Source: Luidia sarsii (lineage: Eukaryota > Echinodermata > Asteroidea > Paxillosida > Luidiidae). From it: 64,000 bases of DNA. Shown here piece after piece: positions 1-11,200 of the stretch (positions within the stretch are counted from its first letter, which is position 1; each line of letters opens with the position of its first letter). The stretch is from positions 14,828,549-14,892,548 of the forward strand of contig OX465111.1 in the NCBI GenBank assembly GCA_949987565.1. Reading direction: 5' to 3'. Both the position numbers and the translations under genes were made by a program. Under the pieces are notes generated by a model. The model saw only the letters and a list, made by a program, of their open reading frames with translations. It did no database searches and was not told the origin of the DNA.

Positions 1-123
1 CTTTTGGGGTTAATTTATTAGTGATGTTGGGTTTTTCTTCCATATTAAATCTGAAAGTCTTTGTGACTTCAGAAAAAGGTATGAGGACCGAGCTTTATGT
101 ATGTTTTTATTTTCTGTACCAAG

Positions 124-1693
124 ATCAAGGAACAACCATCCGAGTCACCAACCTGTCAGAGGACACGCGGGACGGAGATTTACAAGAGCTATTCCACTCA
201 TTTGGTCCCATCCAGCGCATCTATCTGGCCAGGGATAAAGTCACAAATCGTTCCAAGGTAAGACATATTTGCTATCCTTTTTTTTCTTCAGTCGAGCACT
301 TCCTATGTATTCCTTTCAAGCTTGAAATTAACTCACTCTTGAGTATCGAAGTCTGGACGACAAGCGAGTCACTGCAAAATGCGAAAGTCCAGCTGGCCGT
401 CTAAAACCAATTCCTACATTTGAACCCTGCTGGGTTTTTTAAATTTATGTTTATATAAAACGCTTATGTGAACAATAGCCCTCCCGAATTTCAGGAAAAA
501 ATCCCAAAGGCCAATCAATGGTCCACAGTATCTCACCAGGGGTCGATTTCACCAAACTCATCGTAGCTTACGATCAATCGCAAGACGGTGAGAGATGCAC
601 ATAAGCCATACGGTGTATCACAATTTACGATGGGTTATCCATCGGAAGTTGAGTTACGATGCATCGTAAGGCTTTGTGAAATCCAGCCCAGATAACTTAT
701 AAATACTGATGGTAAAATAAAGGCTAAACAAGAAAATGGTTTATTATGTAAGGAGATAGTTATGCACTCTGCCTTTGAAGGCTGGATTGTACCAACGACA
801 TGGTCAGGGAGACTATTCCATATTCTAACAGCCATGTGAGCCAATGGTTAGCCAATACTGCAAGGTACCCATGCTCCACTGATATAAGCTGGCTTGTCTG
901 TTTGCTAGCTTAAGCCTGGCTTCTTATAACGCTGTGTCTGTTTGCTTTTTCTTTCTTATTATCTGCGACAGGGTTTTGCGTTCATCAATTTCCACAATAA
1001 GGAGAGTGCAGCCAACGCCATCCGCGGCGTCTGTGGGTTTGGCTATGATCACCTCATTCTGAAAGTCGAGTGGGCCAAGTGAGTTACCACAAAACATTCG
1101 TAAACACCTCACAACTTGCTGTCAATTACTCTATGAAGTTTCATTGATATAATGGTGTTTGCGTCGAGGAGAATGTAATTCAGTGAGGTTTTTGCCCTTA
1201 CTCGACATGATAAACACAGTGCACCGTGCTATCAGGCACCAGGCATAGCCCTGAGCACTGTGTGTTTATCACGTCGAGTAAGGGCAAAACCTCATTGAAT
1301 CTATTAAGTTTGATAGTGAACTGATATTCATTATTCTGACGTCTGACAGCAACCTCATGAATATTCATTATTCCTGACAGTCTGACATTGGCCTTTTCAA
1401 TACTCATTATTTAGGGAACTCTGACAGTGACCGCTTAAGCATTAATTAGTTTAATGAATTTAAATGAATTATTCGTAATTTAAGGAATGCTGTGCCACTG
1501 AGGGTGACTTTGAATTCTGAATTAACCAACCAGGGTTTTGTCCAAACCTTGATACCTACACCGATTTTGATATCTTCTCTATATCTGTATGGTTTTTCTG
1601 TTCACCTTCTTGTTCGAATACAACATTGAATGTGTAATTGTGTTATCTTTTTGTGTTCTTGCCAACAGGCCGTCTGGAACTGGCCATAACTGA
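124..1693 (+). CDS. EIF3G: Eukaryotic translation initiation factor 3 subunit G, C-terminal exons (5' end outside the window)
   Basis: Three exons are visible: 124-257, 972-1078 and 1669-1693, with the stop TGA at 1691-1693. The first encodes TTIRVTNLSEDTRDGDLQEL and onward to RDKVTNRSK; the second starts GFAFINFHNKESAANAIRG and ends in KVEWAK. Together they form one RNA-recognition motif, with RNP2 in the VTNL strand and RNP1 as KGFAFINF across the splice. The third adds only PSGTGHN before the stop, matching the short tail after the RRM in known eIF3g. Splice sites are AG/gtaaga at 257, AG/gtgagt at 1078 and CAG/ at 1668, and phases agree (0, then 2). The protein is an RNA-binding subunit of the eIF3 complex that acts in scanning and re-initiation in the cytoplasm. 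The N-terminal part lies beyond the left edge. The exact first base of the first exon (124) is less sure than the other borders. Confidence 0.93.
540..689. mobile_element. Palindromic MITE, family M1 (ACGATG-rich)
   Basis: The ends are inverted copies (gtcgatttcaccaaact on the left against tttgtgaaatccagccc on the right), with TTACGATG words in both orientations inside. It lies in the first visible EIF3G intron. A second copy is at 2834-2972, with partial relatives near 12430-12520 and 17735-17805. Confidence 0.6.
1179..1299. mobile_element. Palindromic MITE, family M2 (short form)
   Basis: Inverted arms at about 1179-1221 and 1254-1299 share GAGGTTTTGCCCTTACTCGA. The same arms flank a tRNA-like sequence at 9715-9983, so this copy looks like an internally deleted member of that family. 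It lies in the last EIF3G intron. Confidence 0.65.
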
Positions 1694-2790
1694 GCCCCCC
1701 CACCACCCTGAAGACTTCCTTCAGCGGCAAAATTCATTTCACAAGAATCAATGCTTACTTCGGTTCATTAGCTCGTTCTTCAAACATTTCTGCTCTTCTC
1801 TTCAACCTCAAGTCAAAGAGGATGTTCCAGGGAGTGACTAGACTTTCATAAATACCATCATCATTTTGTGGAATAATTTCCATCTTTTTTTCCCCCGCCT
1901 TTTGTCTTCAATATTTATTCGACCTTAGCCCATACAATGCTATAGGTATCTCAAATCCTTCAAGAATCACAAAGTAAGATAATAACGCAGCCTTTTATAG
2001 ACTATACAAATAGAATGGTCGTCCTTTCTTACTTGCTGCCCATTATGCCTCCTGGCATGTGGGGCAGCAACAAAATCTCCCCACACCTGTCTGTCATGGG
2101 CCTTTCTTTGGAGTGATCCCCAGGTCTGGTGGAGGTTAGCCATTTCGCTCTCCACAGTCCATCGCCGGGTATTTTTGGGGCCGACCCCGTCTTCTCCTTC
2201 TTTCCGGAGTCCAATGTAGAGCTGTCTTTGTTATGTCCTCACCTTCCTTTCTCATGAAACGCCTAATCCACCTCCACCTCCTTCTCATCACTGTATCTTT
2301 CATTCTCTCCTGATGGCATCTCTCATAAAGCTCCTGAGAATGGTCGTAGGAGATAGTGAAATGGGTGAGAGTATGAAACTTCATGGGGTGTTCTGAAACC
2401 TAAATGTTGTAACTTAGAATTTAATTAGAATACACTTACAGAGATAATTGAAAAGTTGTTTTTCCTTTACATTGTATGTCTGCCTTTTAGTTTGGCCAAT
2501 TTATCTCTTCTATCCGACTTAAATTCCAGCGATGAAACAAAAGTGAAGATTTTGCTTGGCGAGCTGATGCTATGAATTATGACCTTTTGTGCTTGTGCGG
2601 GGTTTGGTGCTTAAGCAGCTCTCTTTCAAATTTGCCTGTGCAAAAAAAACCGAATAAATAAAGAAGCATACTTTTTTGGCAAAGCATGAAATCTTTTAAA
2701 TGGAGCTCCGGGTGGCACGTTGCCTTCATTCTGCACGGCATCCTGTGCTGAATCCTATCTGGATGCTTAAGCAAGCTCAATAAAATTATG
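1694..2790 (+). other. Probable EIF3G 3' UTR and downstream flank
   Basis: No coding exon is visible after the EIF3G stop. Candidate AATAAA signals lie near 2653 and at 2779-2784. The interval holds a degraded reverse-transcriptase tail on the minus strand (1967-2384), so part of it is repeat rather than conserved UTR. The true cleavage site cannot be decided here. Confidence 0.35.
1967..2384 (-). pseudogene. Non-LTR retrotransposon remnant, C-terminal tail of reverse transcriptase ORF
   Basis: On the minus strand, overlapping frames read RRRRGRPQKYPAMD, ESEMANLHQTWGSLQRKAHD and RQVWGDFVAAPHARRHNGQQ. This is the usual RRGRPxxTWRR...WxxLxxxAxDRxxW ending of CR1/Jockey-like LINE ORF2 proteins. 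The reading frame shifts at least once, near 2150-2160, so it is a dead fragment. No polymerase core is present. Confidence 0.7.
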
Positions 2791-2833
2791 AAAGTGATAC
2801 TGAAACAGGAGCCTTTTTCCGTTAAAGATGTCC

Positions 2834-2972
2834 TGGGGTGTATTTCACAAAGCCTTACGATGCATTGTAACTCAACTTACGATGGACAACCCTCCATAAG
2901 TTTTGATAGGCTGTATGGTTTCTGTGCATCGTGATTCATCGTAAGTTACGATAGGTTTGGTGAAATCAACCA
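2834..2972. mobile_element. Palindromic MITE, family M1, second copy
   Basis: It begins ggggtgtatttcacaaagcc and ends with the inverted ggtttggtgaaatcaacc. Internal TTACGATG and CATCGTAA words are the same as in the copy at 540-689. No coding capacity is seen. Confidence 0.6.
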
Positions 2973-2974
2973 CT

Positions 2975-3565
2975 GATCTGACGTTAGGATCGCAGCGGGA
3001 CCTTTCTCAAAGGCAGAATGAAAGATTCAATCTGTTACGCACAACTTTGTATGTTTGACCCTGTTCTATTCGCTGTGAAGTGATACTTGTACGCAGTATG
3101 TACCGCAAGGGTGACAACCCTGACCTTGTGAACATGTACAATAAATGGTAATCAAGAAACACCTTTACAAGTGTGCACCGACTCCCCATATTTTATAGGA
3201 TTCCAGCTTCCTGTTTTATCGTCCGTGTCTTGGTGTGTCTGTGGTTTTGGAGGAGGTCTGGTACAGTGGTAGTGTTTTATCCGAAGCGCTCTAAACATTC
3301 TGAAATGGAATATTGTCACGCTTTCAAGTACAGTAATAACAAAATGACCAAAAGTAACTCAAAATGTCGCAGAATATGGAATTCTCAGCATTTTAAAGGG
3401 CCTGCCATTTTATTCCCAGCAGGTATCTTCTCAAAGGCGGACTTAAAAGAAAAATGTTGCAAACTACTTTCTTGGACCAAGGTCTAAGAGTTAAGACATA
3501 GAAATATCAATCACTCAAACACTCAAAGGGCCTGACATTTCATTCCTCAAAGCTCAAAGTTCTTG
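2975..3565 (-). repeat. Degraded Penelope-like 3' tail fragments
   Basis: Three weak copies of the ggaccTTTCTCAAAGGCAG tail are seen, at about 2975-3018, 3400-3445 and 3525-3560. They are the oldest-looking copies of the tail found intact at 7838-7943, 48355-48482 and elsewhere. No gene is visible in this interval. Confidence 0.45.
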
Positions 3566-4270
3566 GCTGCCTTTTTAAGTTTGAGAAAGCCTGAGAAAAA
3601 AAAATCCACCTTACTCATACCGGCAATAGTAATTGTAAAATTCCGGCATCAAACACACGAAAATGGTAGGCTGCCTACAAATTTTGATCATGGTTTGTGC
3701 AGCAGTCTTTGGTCCCACTTGCACTAAGTGCAGCAGCCCGTTGGGCGAGTCTTGGTAAGTAACGGCCGCAGTACCGCGAATACTATGAGTATGACATTAT
3801 GAGCAGCGTGTTGGCACTGTGTGCTTCCTTGTATAACAACATCCGGACCCATATGACATCGTACTTAAACCAAGGCTAGTTCTCACAATTGTTTTCAGTG
3901 ACTATTTTTGCACTTTATTTCCGGGTGGTGGTCGTCATTTGATCATCGTTTTTCCGTCAGACAAGGCCAAGGGGAAATTGACCCTAATAATGTTCCGGAC
4001 GTAAGGTTTGTAAACAAAAAACACAATAGAGCATTGTAGTGTACTATTTTCTCCTATGAATAACATTCTTTTTTTAATGTTTCTGTGAACAAAATGCAGC
4101 ACAGTTGCAACTTGCACAGCTTATTTCTTTCATTCAGTGTTGTTACGTAGCCTGTCTTAGTCCGAGTAACTTGCTTGGACCCTTACAATCGCCCTTCTCT
4201 GACTAAGCCTGTCTATGGCATTAAGGAAATCATAGAAAATACACGTTCTATTTCTACAGTACTCCAACTG
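3566..4270. other. Intergenic stretch without recognised gene
   Basis: I see no exon with coding character or domain similarity here. A weak half-copy of the TAGTCCGAGTAACTTGGACC repeat lies near 4150-4215. Confidence 0.4.
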
Positions 4271-4280
4271 CCTACGGGCC

Positions 4281-4428
4281 TAGTCCGAGTAACTTGGACC
4301 CGACAAGTCACCCTTTTTTTATCGAATTTTGAAATTTTGAGTTTCGGGTGACTACAGTCACCCGAAACTCAAAATTTCAAAATTCGATAAAAAAAGGGTG
4401 ACTTGTCGGGTCCAAGTTACTCGGACTA
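4281..4428. mobile_element. Perfect palindromic MITE, family M3, with 9-bp target duplication
   Basis: The left arm at 4281-4353 and right arm at 4356-4428 are exact reverse complements (73 bp each, 2-bp spacer). The ends read TAGTCCGAGTAACTTGGACC. The element is flanked by ctacgggcc at 4272-4280 and 4429-4437, a 9-bp direct repeat that fits a target-site duplication. Perfect arms suggest a young insertion. Half or imperfect relatives lie at 4526-4575, 23050-23153, 31546-31620 and 32255-32330. Confidence 0.85.
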
Positions 4429-4968
4429 CTACGGGCCAAACCATGCTCTTTTTCTTTGCTAAAACGGGTAGTTTAATTCTTTTCGTCAATTGCCCACAGG
4501 ATGAGTTTGGGACTTTGGTTGAACCTAGTCAGAGTAACTTGGACCCGACAAGTCACCCTTTTTTATCGAATTTCAGGCCTCCATGGTTGGGTGAACAGAG
4601 TTGAATGACGAAGCTGAAAGTGAAACTAGTGCCTTAGTCAGTGGTGAAATAAAGTACAATTTTCTAAATACTACATCATGAAACTAATTCGGTATATAGG
4701 CGTTATTCGTTAAGGGAGACCGTTATGATCTAATCCCATAATTATGCACCTACAAAAATTGGCTGAGGCCGAGGTCTCGGGTCCAAGCCCTGGTCCAGTC
4801 CAAGTTTTCTTTGCCATTTAAAAAAAAATCCCAGGCAGTGCTTCCTTTGTTTTGATTGACTTCAGGCATCCATCGAGCAAAGTGCTTATTACGTCGAGCA
4901 GGGCAAACCCTCGTTGAATTGGTATCAATTCAGTGTTTGTTTGTACTTTGTAGACATGTACGGAGAGC

Positions 4969-5145
4969 ATGGCCTGCCATGGTCCAACCCACACCGCATG
5001 GGCGGGCGTATCCTGGTCCTATGCCATGGCCGCTTTGATACTGTGTTTGGGCGAGGCTGCTGTGTGCTCGGACACGGACAGCATGGTGTGCTACAAGCCA
5101 CCGCCCCCTACCCCAACCACAATGCTGCCAGCAAATGACATCGCA
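4969..5145 (+). CDS. Candidate first coding exon (signal peptide) of the Ig/TIR receptor
   Basis: An ATG at 4969 (alternative at 5026) opens a frame whose segment MAALILCLGEAAVCS resembles a signal peptide. It is followed by SDTDSMVCYKPPPPTPTTM and a good donor (gca/gtaagt at 5146). GC content and codon use are like those of the downstream exons. Against it, the exon ends in phase 0, whereas the next recognised exon at 6924 needs phase 1. Either a small exon between them was missed or this exon belongs to something else. Confidence 0.4.
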
Positions 5146-5319
5146 GTAAGTCTCACTGTATCAGTCTCGACCACCGTATTTCCGTTCGATTACACCCCTG
5201 AGTTTCCATTCAGATGCAGACACCATTTGAGATGTAAAACCTGGATACATACAGCAGTTCGGGAATCACATGTTGATGGTTGAATGCTTAGCTGACTGTC
5301 ACCCTTAACTGACTTTTTG

Positions 5320-5830
5320 GGCAGGCTGTCACCTAAGAGGTGGATGGGTAGAGCACTAGTGTGTACTGTACATTAAATCAAAGGTTCTCAGGTTCAAGTC
5401 CCAATACAAACACATTTGTTGGGCTATTTTCACAAATTCTTTCAAATTTCCAATTTTCCCTTTATTTCTTCAAATTTGTTTCTTTTGGGGAAAAAGTCAG
5501 TCAGTAATCAGTTTGCACTGTCAAACACCTGAGCTATCCAGCCCTTAGATGGCGGCCTTCCCAAATAGTCAACTATCTTTGTCGGGGTGGGGGCACTTGT
5601 CAGAAGTATTTAACCATTAATTACCGTATATCTCCTTGGAGATATATCTCCGTATATCTCCAGAGGTCTCGGGTACAAGTCTCAGTTCTGTCAAATGTTC
5701 ATTATTACTTTTTCAAGTTGAAAAGTTGGCAAAGAAAACTTTGACTGGGCCAGGACTTGAACTCTGAGACCTCTAGATTAACGTACCAGTGCTCTTCCAT
5801 CTGAGCTACTGTATCCAGCCCTTAGATAGT
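5320..5830. repeat. tRNA-derived SINE copies in both orientations
   Basis: A plus copy near 5335-5410 (gtagagcact, ggttcaagtcc) and a minus copy at about 5575-5830 (ggacttgaac, gctcttccatctgagcta) carry pol III A- and B-box-like words. The minus copy keeps the body motif caactatctttgtcggggtgg found in the other copies. Confidence 0.6.
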
Positions 5831-6119
5831 GGCCTAGCTTCCCAAATAGTCAACAAGTTATTATCAGTATCAGAATTAAGGCTTTCTTTCTCATACTTTT
5901 TTGGGAATTCATTTGCCTGCACAATGTGACTGAATCGGATTGTGTTGTTTTTTGGTCCTCTGCTAGACACATCAAGAGCTGTTCTTCTACCATTCAGTCT
6001 TAGATATTTCAAAGCTCCCTGGTGTCCGTGTCACTTACCAACATATCTCACTGAGCATCAGCGATACATGTGAGTAGTGTGCATGTACACTAGTGACTGG
6101 ATTGCTGGACATGACAATA

Positions 6120-6360
6120 GACACAGAGACACATGGACAAACAGGCAGGCAAGAAGATAGACAGACAGGCTGGCTGGCAAACAGCCTGACAGACAGACAG
6201 ACAGACAGGCTGGCAACCAGACAGACAAACAGACAGGCTGGCAAACACACAGACTGACAGACACAGACAGAAAGGGTTTAGGCAGAGACAAATAGGCAGA
6301 CAGACAGTCAGACAGCAAGACATAAACCGGTAGATAGACAGGCAGACTGACAGACAGATG
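6120..6360. repeat. GACA/GGCA microsatellite-like tract
   Basis: Imperfect tetranucleotide repeat of cagacagacagacaggctgg type. It opens false Cys/Leu/Ser-rich frames on the minus strand that should not be read as genes. Confidence 0.75.
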
Positions 6361-6584
6361 AATACAGCATTTCCAATGCCATGTCTTACTGTGGTGACCC
6401 ATCACGTACCTGTCTGAACAGACAAACAAATGCAGAAGGCAGTGGCAATACCGTGTTTTGCCATATTCAGCAATCTCCAGGCAAATCAGACAAATGAAGA
6501 AGAAGGTGACTGTGCCAGACAGACAAATGCAGATGGTATTAATTTGCAATGAGGCCACTTTTTAGTGTCCTTGGCTGTCATTTT

Positions 6585-6830
6585 CAAAACTCTTTTTGAA
6601 AAATCGCAAAGAAAATTCAGACTGGACCGGGACTTGAGCCCGAGACCTCTGGTTTTGGGTAACAACACTCTTACCATCTGAGCTATACAGCCCTGAGATG
6701 GTGGCCTTCCCAATTTGTCAACTAGTCTTTGCTGGGGTAGGGGGCGCCAGTAAGAACCATGCAACTATTAACTGCCATACATGTATATCTCCAGAGATCA
6801 CACCCCCACTTTCATTCAAATGCAAACAGC
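6585..6830 (-). repeat. tRNA-derived SINE, near full length
   Basis: Read on the minus strand: a body motif with gtttgcatttgaatgaaag and ccccagcaaagactagttga, then a tRNA-like head (tatagctcagatggtaagag and ggctcaagtcc), then a T-rich tail. The same order is seen on the plus strand at 8390-8665. Confidence 0.65.
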
Positions 6831-6923
6831 CCTCCTCTGAATTTACGTACATCGCATAAAGTGGTCTATACACCTTGTTCAGTCGGCCAATATATGTCTG
6901 TTGTCTTTACTGTCGGTCTCCAG

Positions 6924-8296
6924 GTGGTGTGGATTTGGACATCGTGTACCGAATCACAGTTTTCGTTGTCAGTGACATCTTCATGGAATGTAAATACGTC
7001 AACAAGTCGTCACCACCACAGACTCCTTTGCCTACCAGCATCATCCGATTTGTGTATCATGACCAGTCAAGTATGAACATTGAAATTTAGAGACCCTTAT
7101 AAACTTATCAGACTCAGTAGCTTGCCTGCTGTGGGCAGAAGCCTGGCATCAGACGCTGTTAAGTTAAAGGGAGCTGGGAAATTAAATGAAAGACCAACCA
7201 TTCCATATAGGCCTACATGGCTTACAGAATGCTGCAGAATGTCGTGTTCCCACTGTTGCATCTTGTTGAGTGCACCAGGGTTACGGTCCACAGAATCCCC
7301 CAGAATGCACCCACTGCTGCATCTTGTTGAGTGCAGCAGAGTTTGGGTCCATATCAAATCCCACAGAATGCACCCACTGTTGTAGTCTTGCCAGTTTTTT
7401 TTACTTATGTTATCCTACACCCTCAAAAAACGTATCTATGGCCATAGGTCTACAATCAAACCGGTAAAATGGACACCCCTGTTGGGTATCATTTCAATCT
7501 CCCTCATCATTCGATATCAGATATGAGTGTACTGGGCATAGAATCCCTTGGTCACCGTACATGTAGTAATGCTGTCCGTCTTAGCCGTGAGAAAATGTGG
7601 ATGAAGGGTAATGACTAACACCGTGCAGCTTTCTGATAATCCTTCTTTTGTGTTCACTCCTCCACACTTCTCTCTTTGATCTTTGCCCCACTTCTCACTA
7701 ATCCCTACCTTACTCCTTGCCCTTCCCTTTGATCTCTCCCTACCAGCTTTTATCTTTGTCTTTTGTTTCTCATCCGTGTCCTATTCACTCTCTTCCCCCT
7801 TCCTTCGTGTATACATGTATCTGTTTTGTCCTTGTCACTCTGCCTTTGAAATAGGTCCTGCTAGGATCGAAACGTCAGGCCCACTAAATTTGCATTTTAG
7901 TAATTTTAGTCAGTAAGCAGTTTGCAACATTCTTGTATATCACTACTATTATTATTCTCGAAACATTTGAGGGCCTGACATTATTTTTGATCATTGCAAG
8001 ACACTTTCTCAAAAGTCTCTGCCTCTTTAAAGATTTACATTTGGGTCATATCAGTTAAGTAGGAGGTTTGCGGTGACACCATGCAAACCTTCAAATCTCG
8101 TCTCGTATCGTATCAAAAAGCAGTTTGCAACGTTTTTGTTCGTTGCTCTAATTAGTGTTGATATTATTGTGATCATGTTGCGTCTGCTTTTCAGGTCAGG
8201 AGTCCACAGTAGCCGGCACTCTCTCCTTTGAGCGCATTTGTGCCTCTGACCCTGTCATCCAGCTGACCTGCCAGATGAAGTTGCCCGGTGACATTG
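6924..8296 (+). CDS. Receptor N-terminal extracellular exons
   Basis: Exon 6924-7070 reads GGVDLDIVYRITVFVVSDIF then MECKYVNKSSPPQTP (phase 1 to 1). Exon 8195-8296 reads ESTVAGTLSFERICASDP then VIQLTCQMKLPGDI. Paired cysteines and beta-strand-like hydrophobic alternation would fit a divergent N-terminal Ig-like domain, but no motif proves it. The donor at 8296 (attg/gtggga) was chosen because it gives the phase 1 needed by the EGF exon; a second donor at 8333/8334 would break the frame. The intron between the exons holds a Penelope-like fragment. Confidence 0.6.
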
Positions 8297-11200
8297 GTGG
8301 GATCCTGGATGATTTTTTCTTCAGGTTTAACATCCTCCTGAGACTATTAGGTAGGTCAGTCTGAAGGACTGTTTCACAGCCATCCAGTGTAGCCAGGTTG
8401 AAAACAATATCGCTTTGTTTGTATCTGAATGACAGCAGGGGCGTGATCCCTGGAGATATACGACAGTTAATGGTTGAATTGCTTCTGATGACTGGCACCC
8501 CCACCCCGGCAAAGACTAGTTGACTATTTGGGACGGCCACCATGGATCTAAGTGCTGGATAGCTCATCAGATGGAAGAGCACTGGTAATCCAGATCGAGG
8601 TCTCAGGTTCAAGTCCTGGTCCGGTCAAAGTTTTCTTTGCCAATTTTTTAATTATTTTGTTCATAAGTTCCCATTCAGTTTTTCCATTGTTTGTTTGACT
8701 TGAATTGAAAAGCTGCATCCACTTTGTGTGATCCCCGAGCTGCTGTAGCCAGGTTGACAACAATTGGTTGTTTGCATCTGAATGACAGCGGGGAGCGTGA
8801 CATGATCCGTGGAGATTTGAAAAATCCAAGGAGTCCGCCCAGACGCCAGATTTGCCTAGCAACGGCTGCCAGCAAGCTCTACATGCTAATGTACACCATA
8901 GTACAAAGAACCCTTTCTGCAGTCACCCATCCAGTGCATAGTGCTCGTTTATTTAGCATACCCAAAGATTATAAATAGCCGAGCATTGTTGCTTGTATTG
9001 AGGTTTTTCACATAACGTCACCTATACTCACCTGACCGCTAAAGGCTACTTGGCATGTCCGCACAAGCATCCAAATCCGCGGAAGCACATGCAAATATCA
9101 AATTGAAAATATCGAAAAGGCGCGCACAGTCCTCCTACATCCGCGTGAATTGAACGCTAACCTTTAAAAACCATATGCGCCGCCACAATATCCAAACTTT
9201 CCTGAAAGTGTCATCCATTGCAAAAGGCCCAGAAATTACTTTTGTTTTGATCTCATCTTGGTTTGTTGTCTTGCTGTTCATTGTTTTGTTTTTTTTTAGG
9301 CTGCCCCCATGCAACCCATGGTGCCAAGTGTAACCAGGCATGTGCGTGTGCCCAAGGCGTAGAGTGTCACCCGTTCAACGGTCAGTGCGTCTGCCCCCGG
9401 GGCCTGCAGGGAGAGATATGCGACCGAGGTGGGGCACCAGACCGAGCACTCTGTCCTTACATTCAGACTTTTCAAGGGCAGTTTGCGGTGACACAATGTA
9501 AAATGACCTCTTTGTGAGTGTGTATATACGAATCTCAGTAGAACCCATGGTTCTATTGAAATTCGTACACACTCACAAAGATATCTGTACATTGTGTCAG
9601 CACAAACCGACCCTTCACTTGCTACCCCCACCATGCACACCCTGAAATCTCACTAATCAGACTTCTGGCAGAGTTTATCACACATGACATGTTGATTATT
9701 CCAGCTGATGTACAGTAATTCAAAGAGGTTTTGCCCTTACTCGACGTGGTAAACACTGAATGCTCAGTGTTTTGCCCGGTGCCTGATAAATACATTATTC
9801 TAATCCACCACACGACCTCGACCAGCTCGGTGGTCCAGTGGTTAAGATGTCCGTACTAGAATTCGGGAGTCGCGGGTTCGAATCCCGCCCGAGCTGCCTG
9901 AAATATTTTTATCAGGCACTGGGCAAAGCACTAAGCATTCAGTGTTTACCACGTCGAGTAAGGGCAAAACCTCTTTGAATTACATTTTCCTCGACGCAAA
10001 CATCATGTTATATCTATGATGATGTACAGTAATATCTACACATTTATCAGAGTGACACACATTTTTAACACAAAAGAATTACAAGCCTTTAACTCAAGTG
10101 CAAACCTTAAGAGTTACCACTCAGGTTCTTTTCAGAATCACACCTCGTCTTTAAGATACCTTATACCGGTACATGGTGTCGCCGCAAACCTTTCCTATAT
10201 TGATTCACCCACCATGCAAAGCCTTAAGTCTTATTTGAGTGCTTGTACGTTAGCCACTTCGCCCCGTCCACTTTTCAGTGCCCATGACCGCTGCACGAAG
10301 GTTTTGTCATTTTCAAAACAATCGGGGACAATAAATACCTATGACATGAATAACTAAGAGCACACTATGTGTACAAGCGAGTCAAACCTGGCACAATCGG
10401 ACATCTGTTCGTGTGGCTTTTGTCACGCTACACATGTCTTCTGGTAAACTGAAAAACAGTCTTTGTTTGAATCTTGGAAAATAGTATTGCCCTGATTGGT
10501 GATTGAGAGGGACAATCACATAGCAACACCACCAAGTTTGGGGTTCAAGTCCCGAGTCAGCCAAATTTTCCTTGTTTTTTGTTCCCTTCAAATTACCTAC
10601 CGGGTATTCATTTTTTTTTTTTTTTTTTTTAATGTATTGAGAAATCTTTGATTCATAATGCGCTGTACCGGTATACAGAAATTGTGAGGGCAAAGTTCAT
10701 TTTCTGGTTTGTCTTCCCAAAGGCCACCAACCATTTCCATGGATAATGTGAATTCAAATTTTAAAAAAGGTCTCATTTGTGTCTTTTTTTTTTGGTCTCA
10801 GCAAATCCGCTTCTGTCGCGCCCAGGCCCCGCCACCGTCTTTGTTCCCATAGGCCAGTCGGTAACTCTGACCTGCATCGGCTATGGAATGACGCACTTAC
10901 TGAGCGGCTGGGAACGCAACGGCACAAGGCTGGACACCCAGACCGGGGCTGAAGCCGTCCCGTACAGCCCAAGGTAGGAAGAGGCAAAGTTCCAATTCAG
11001 GAGTGGCCCTGGTGATGAATGACAGTTTCTCTTTTCTCTTTTCTTTCCTTTTCTTTCCTGTCCATCCTTTTCCTTTTTTCTGTTTCTTTTCCTTTCTTTT
11101 CTATTCTTCTCTACTGATTTGTTTCCTTCCTTTTTCCTCTTTTTCCATTCTTTTCCCTTCTTTTCCATTCTTTTCCCTTTTTTCTATTCTTTTCCATTAT

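Noticed and set aside
5806..6012. Short minus frame near 6 kb as a gene
   Set aside because: It overlaps a SINE and has no domain or splice support.
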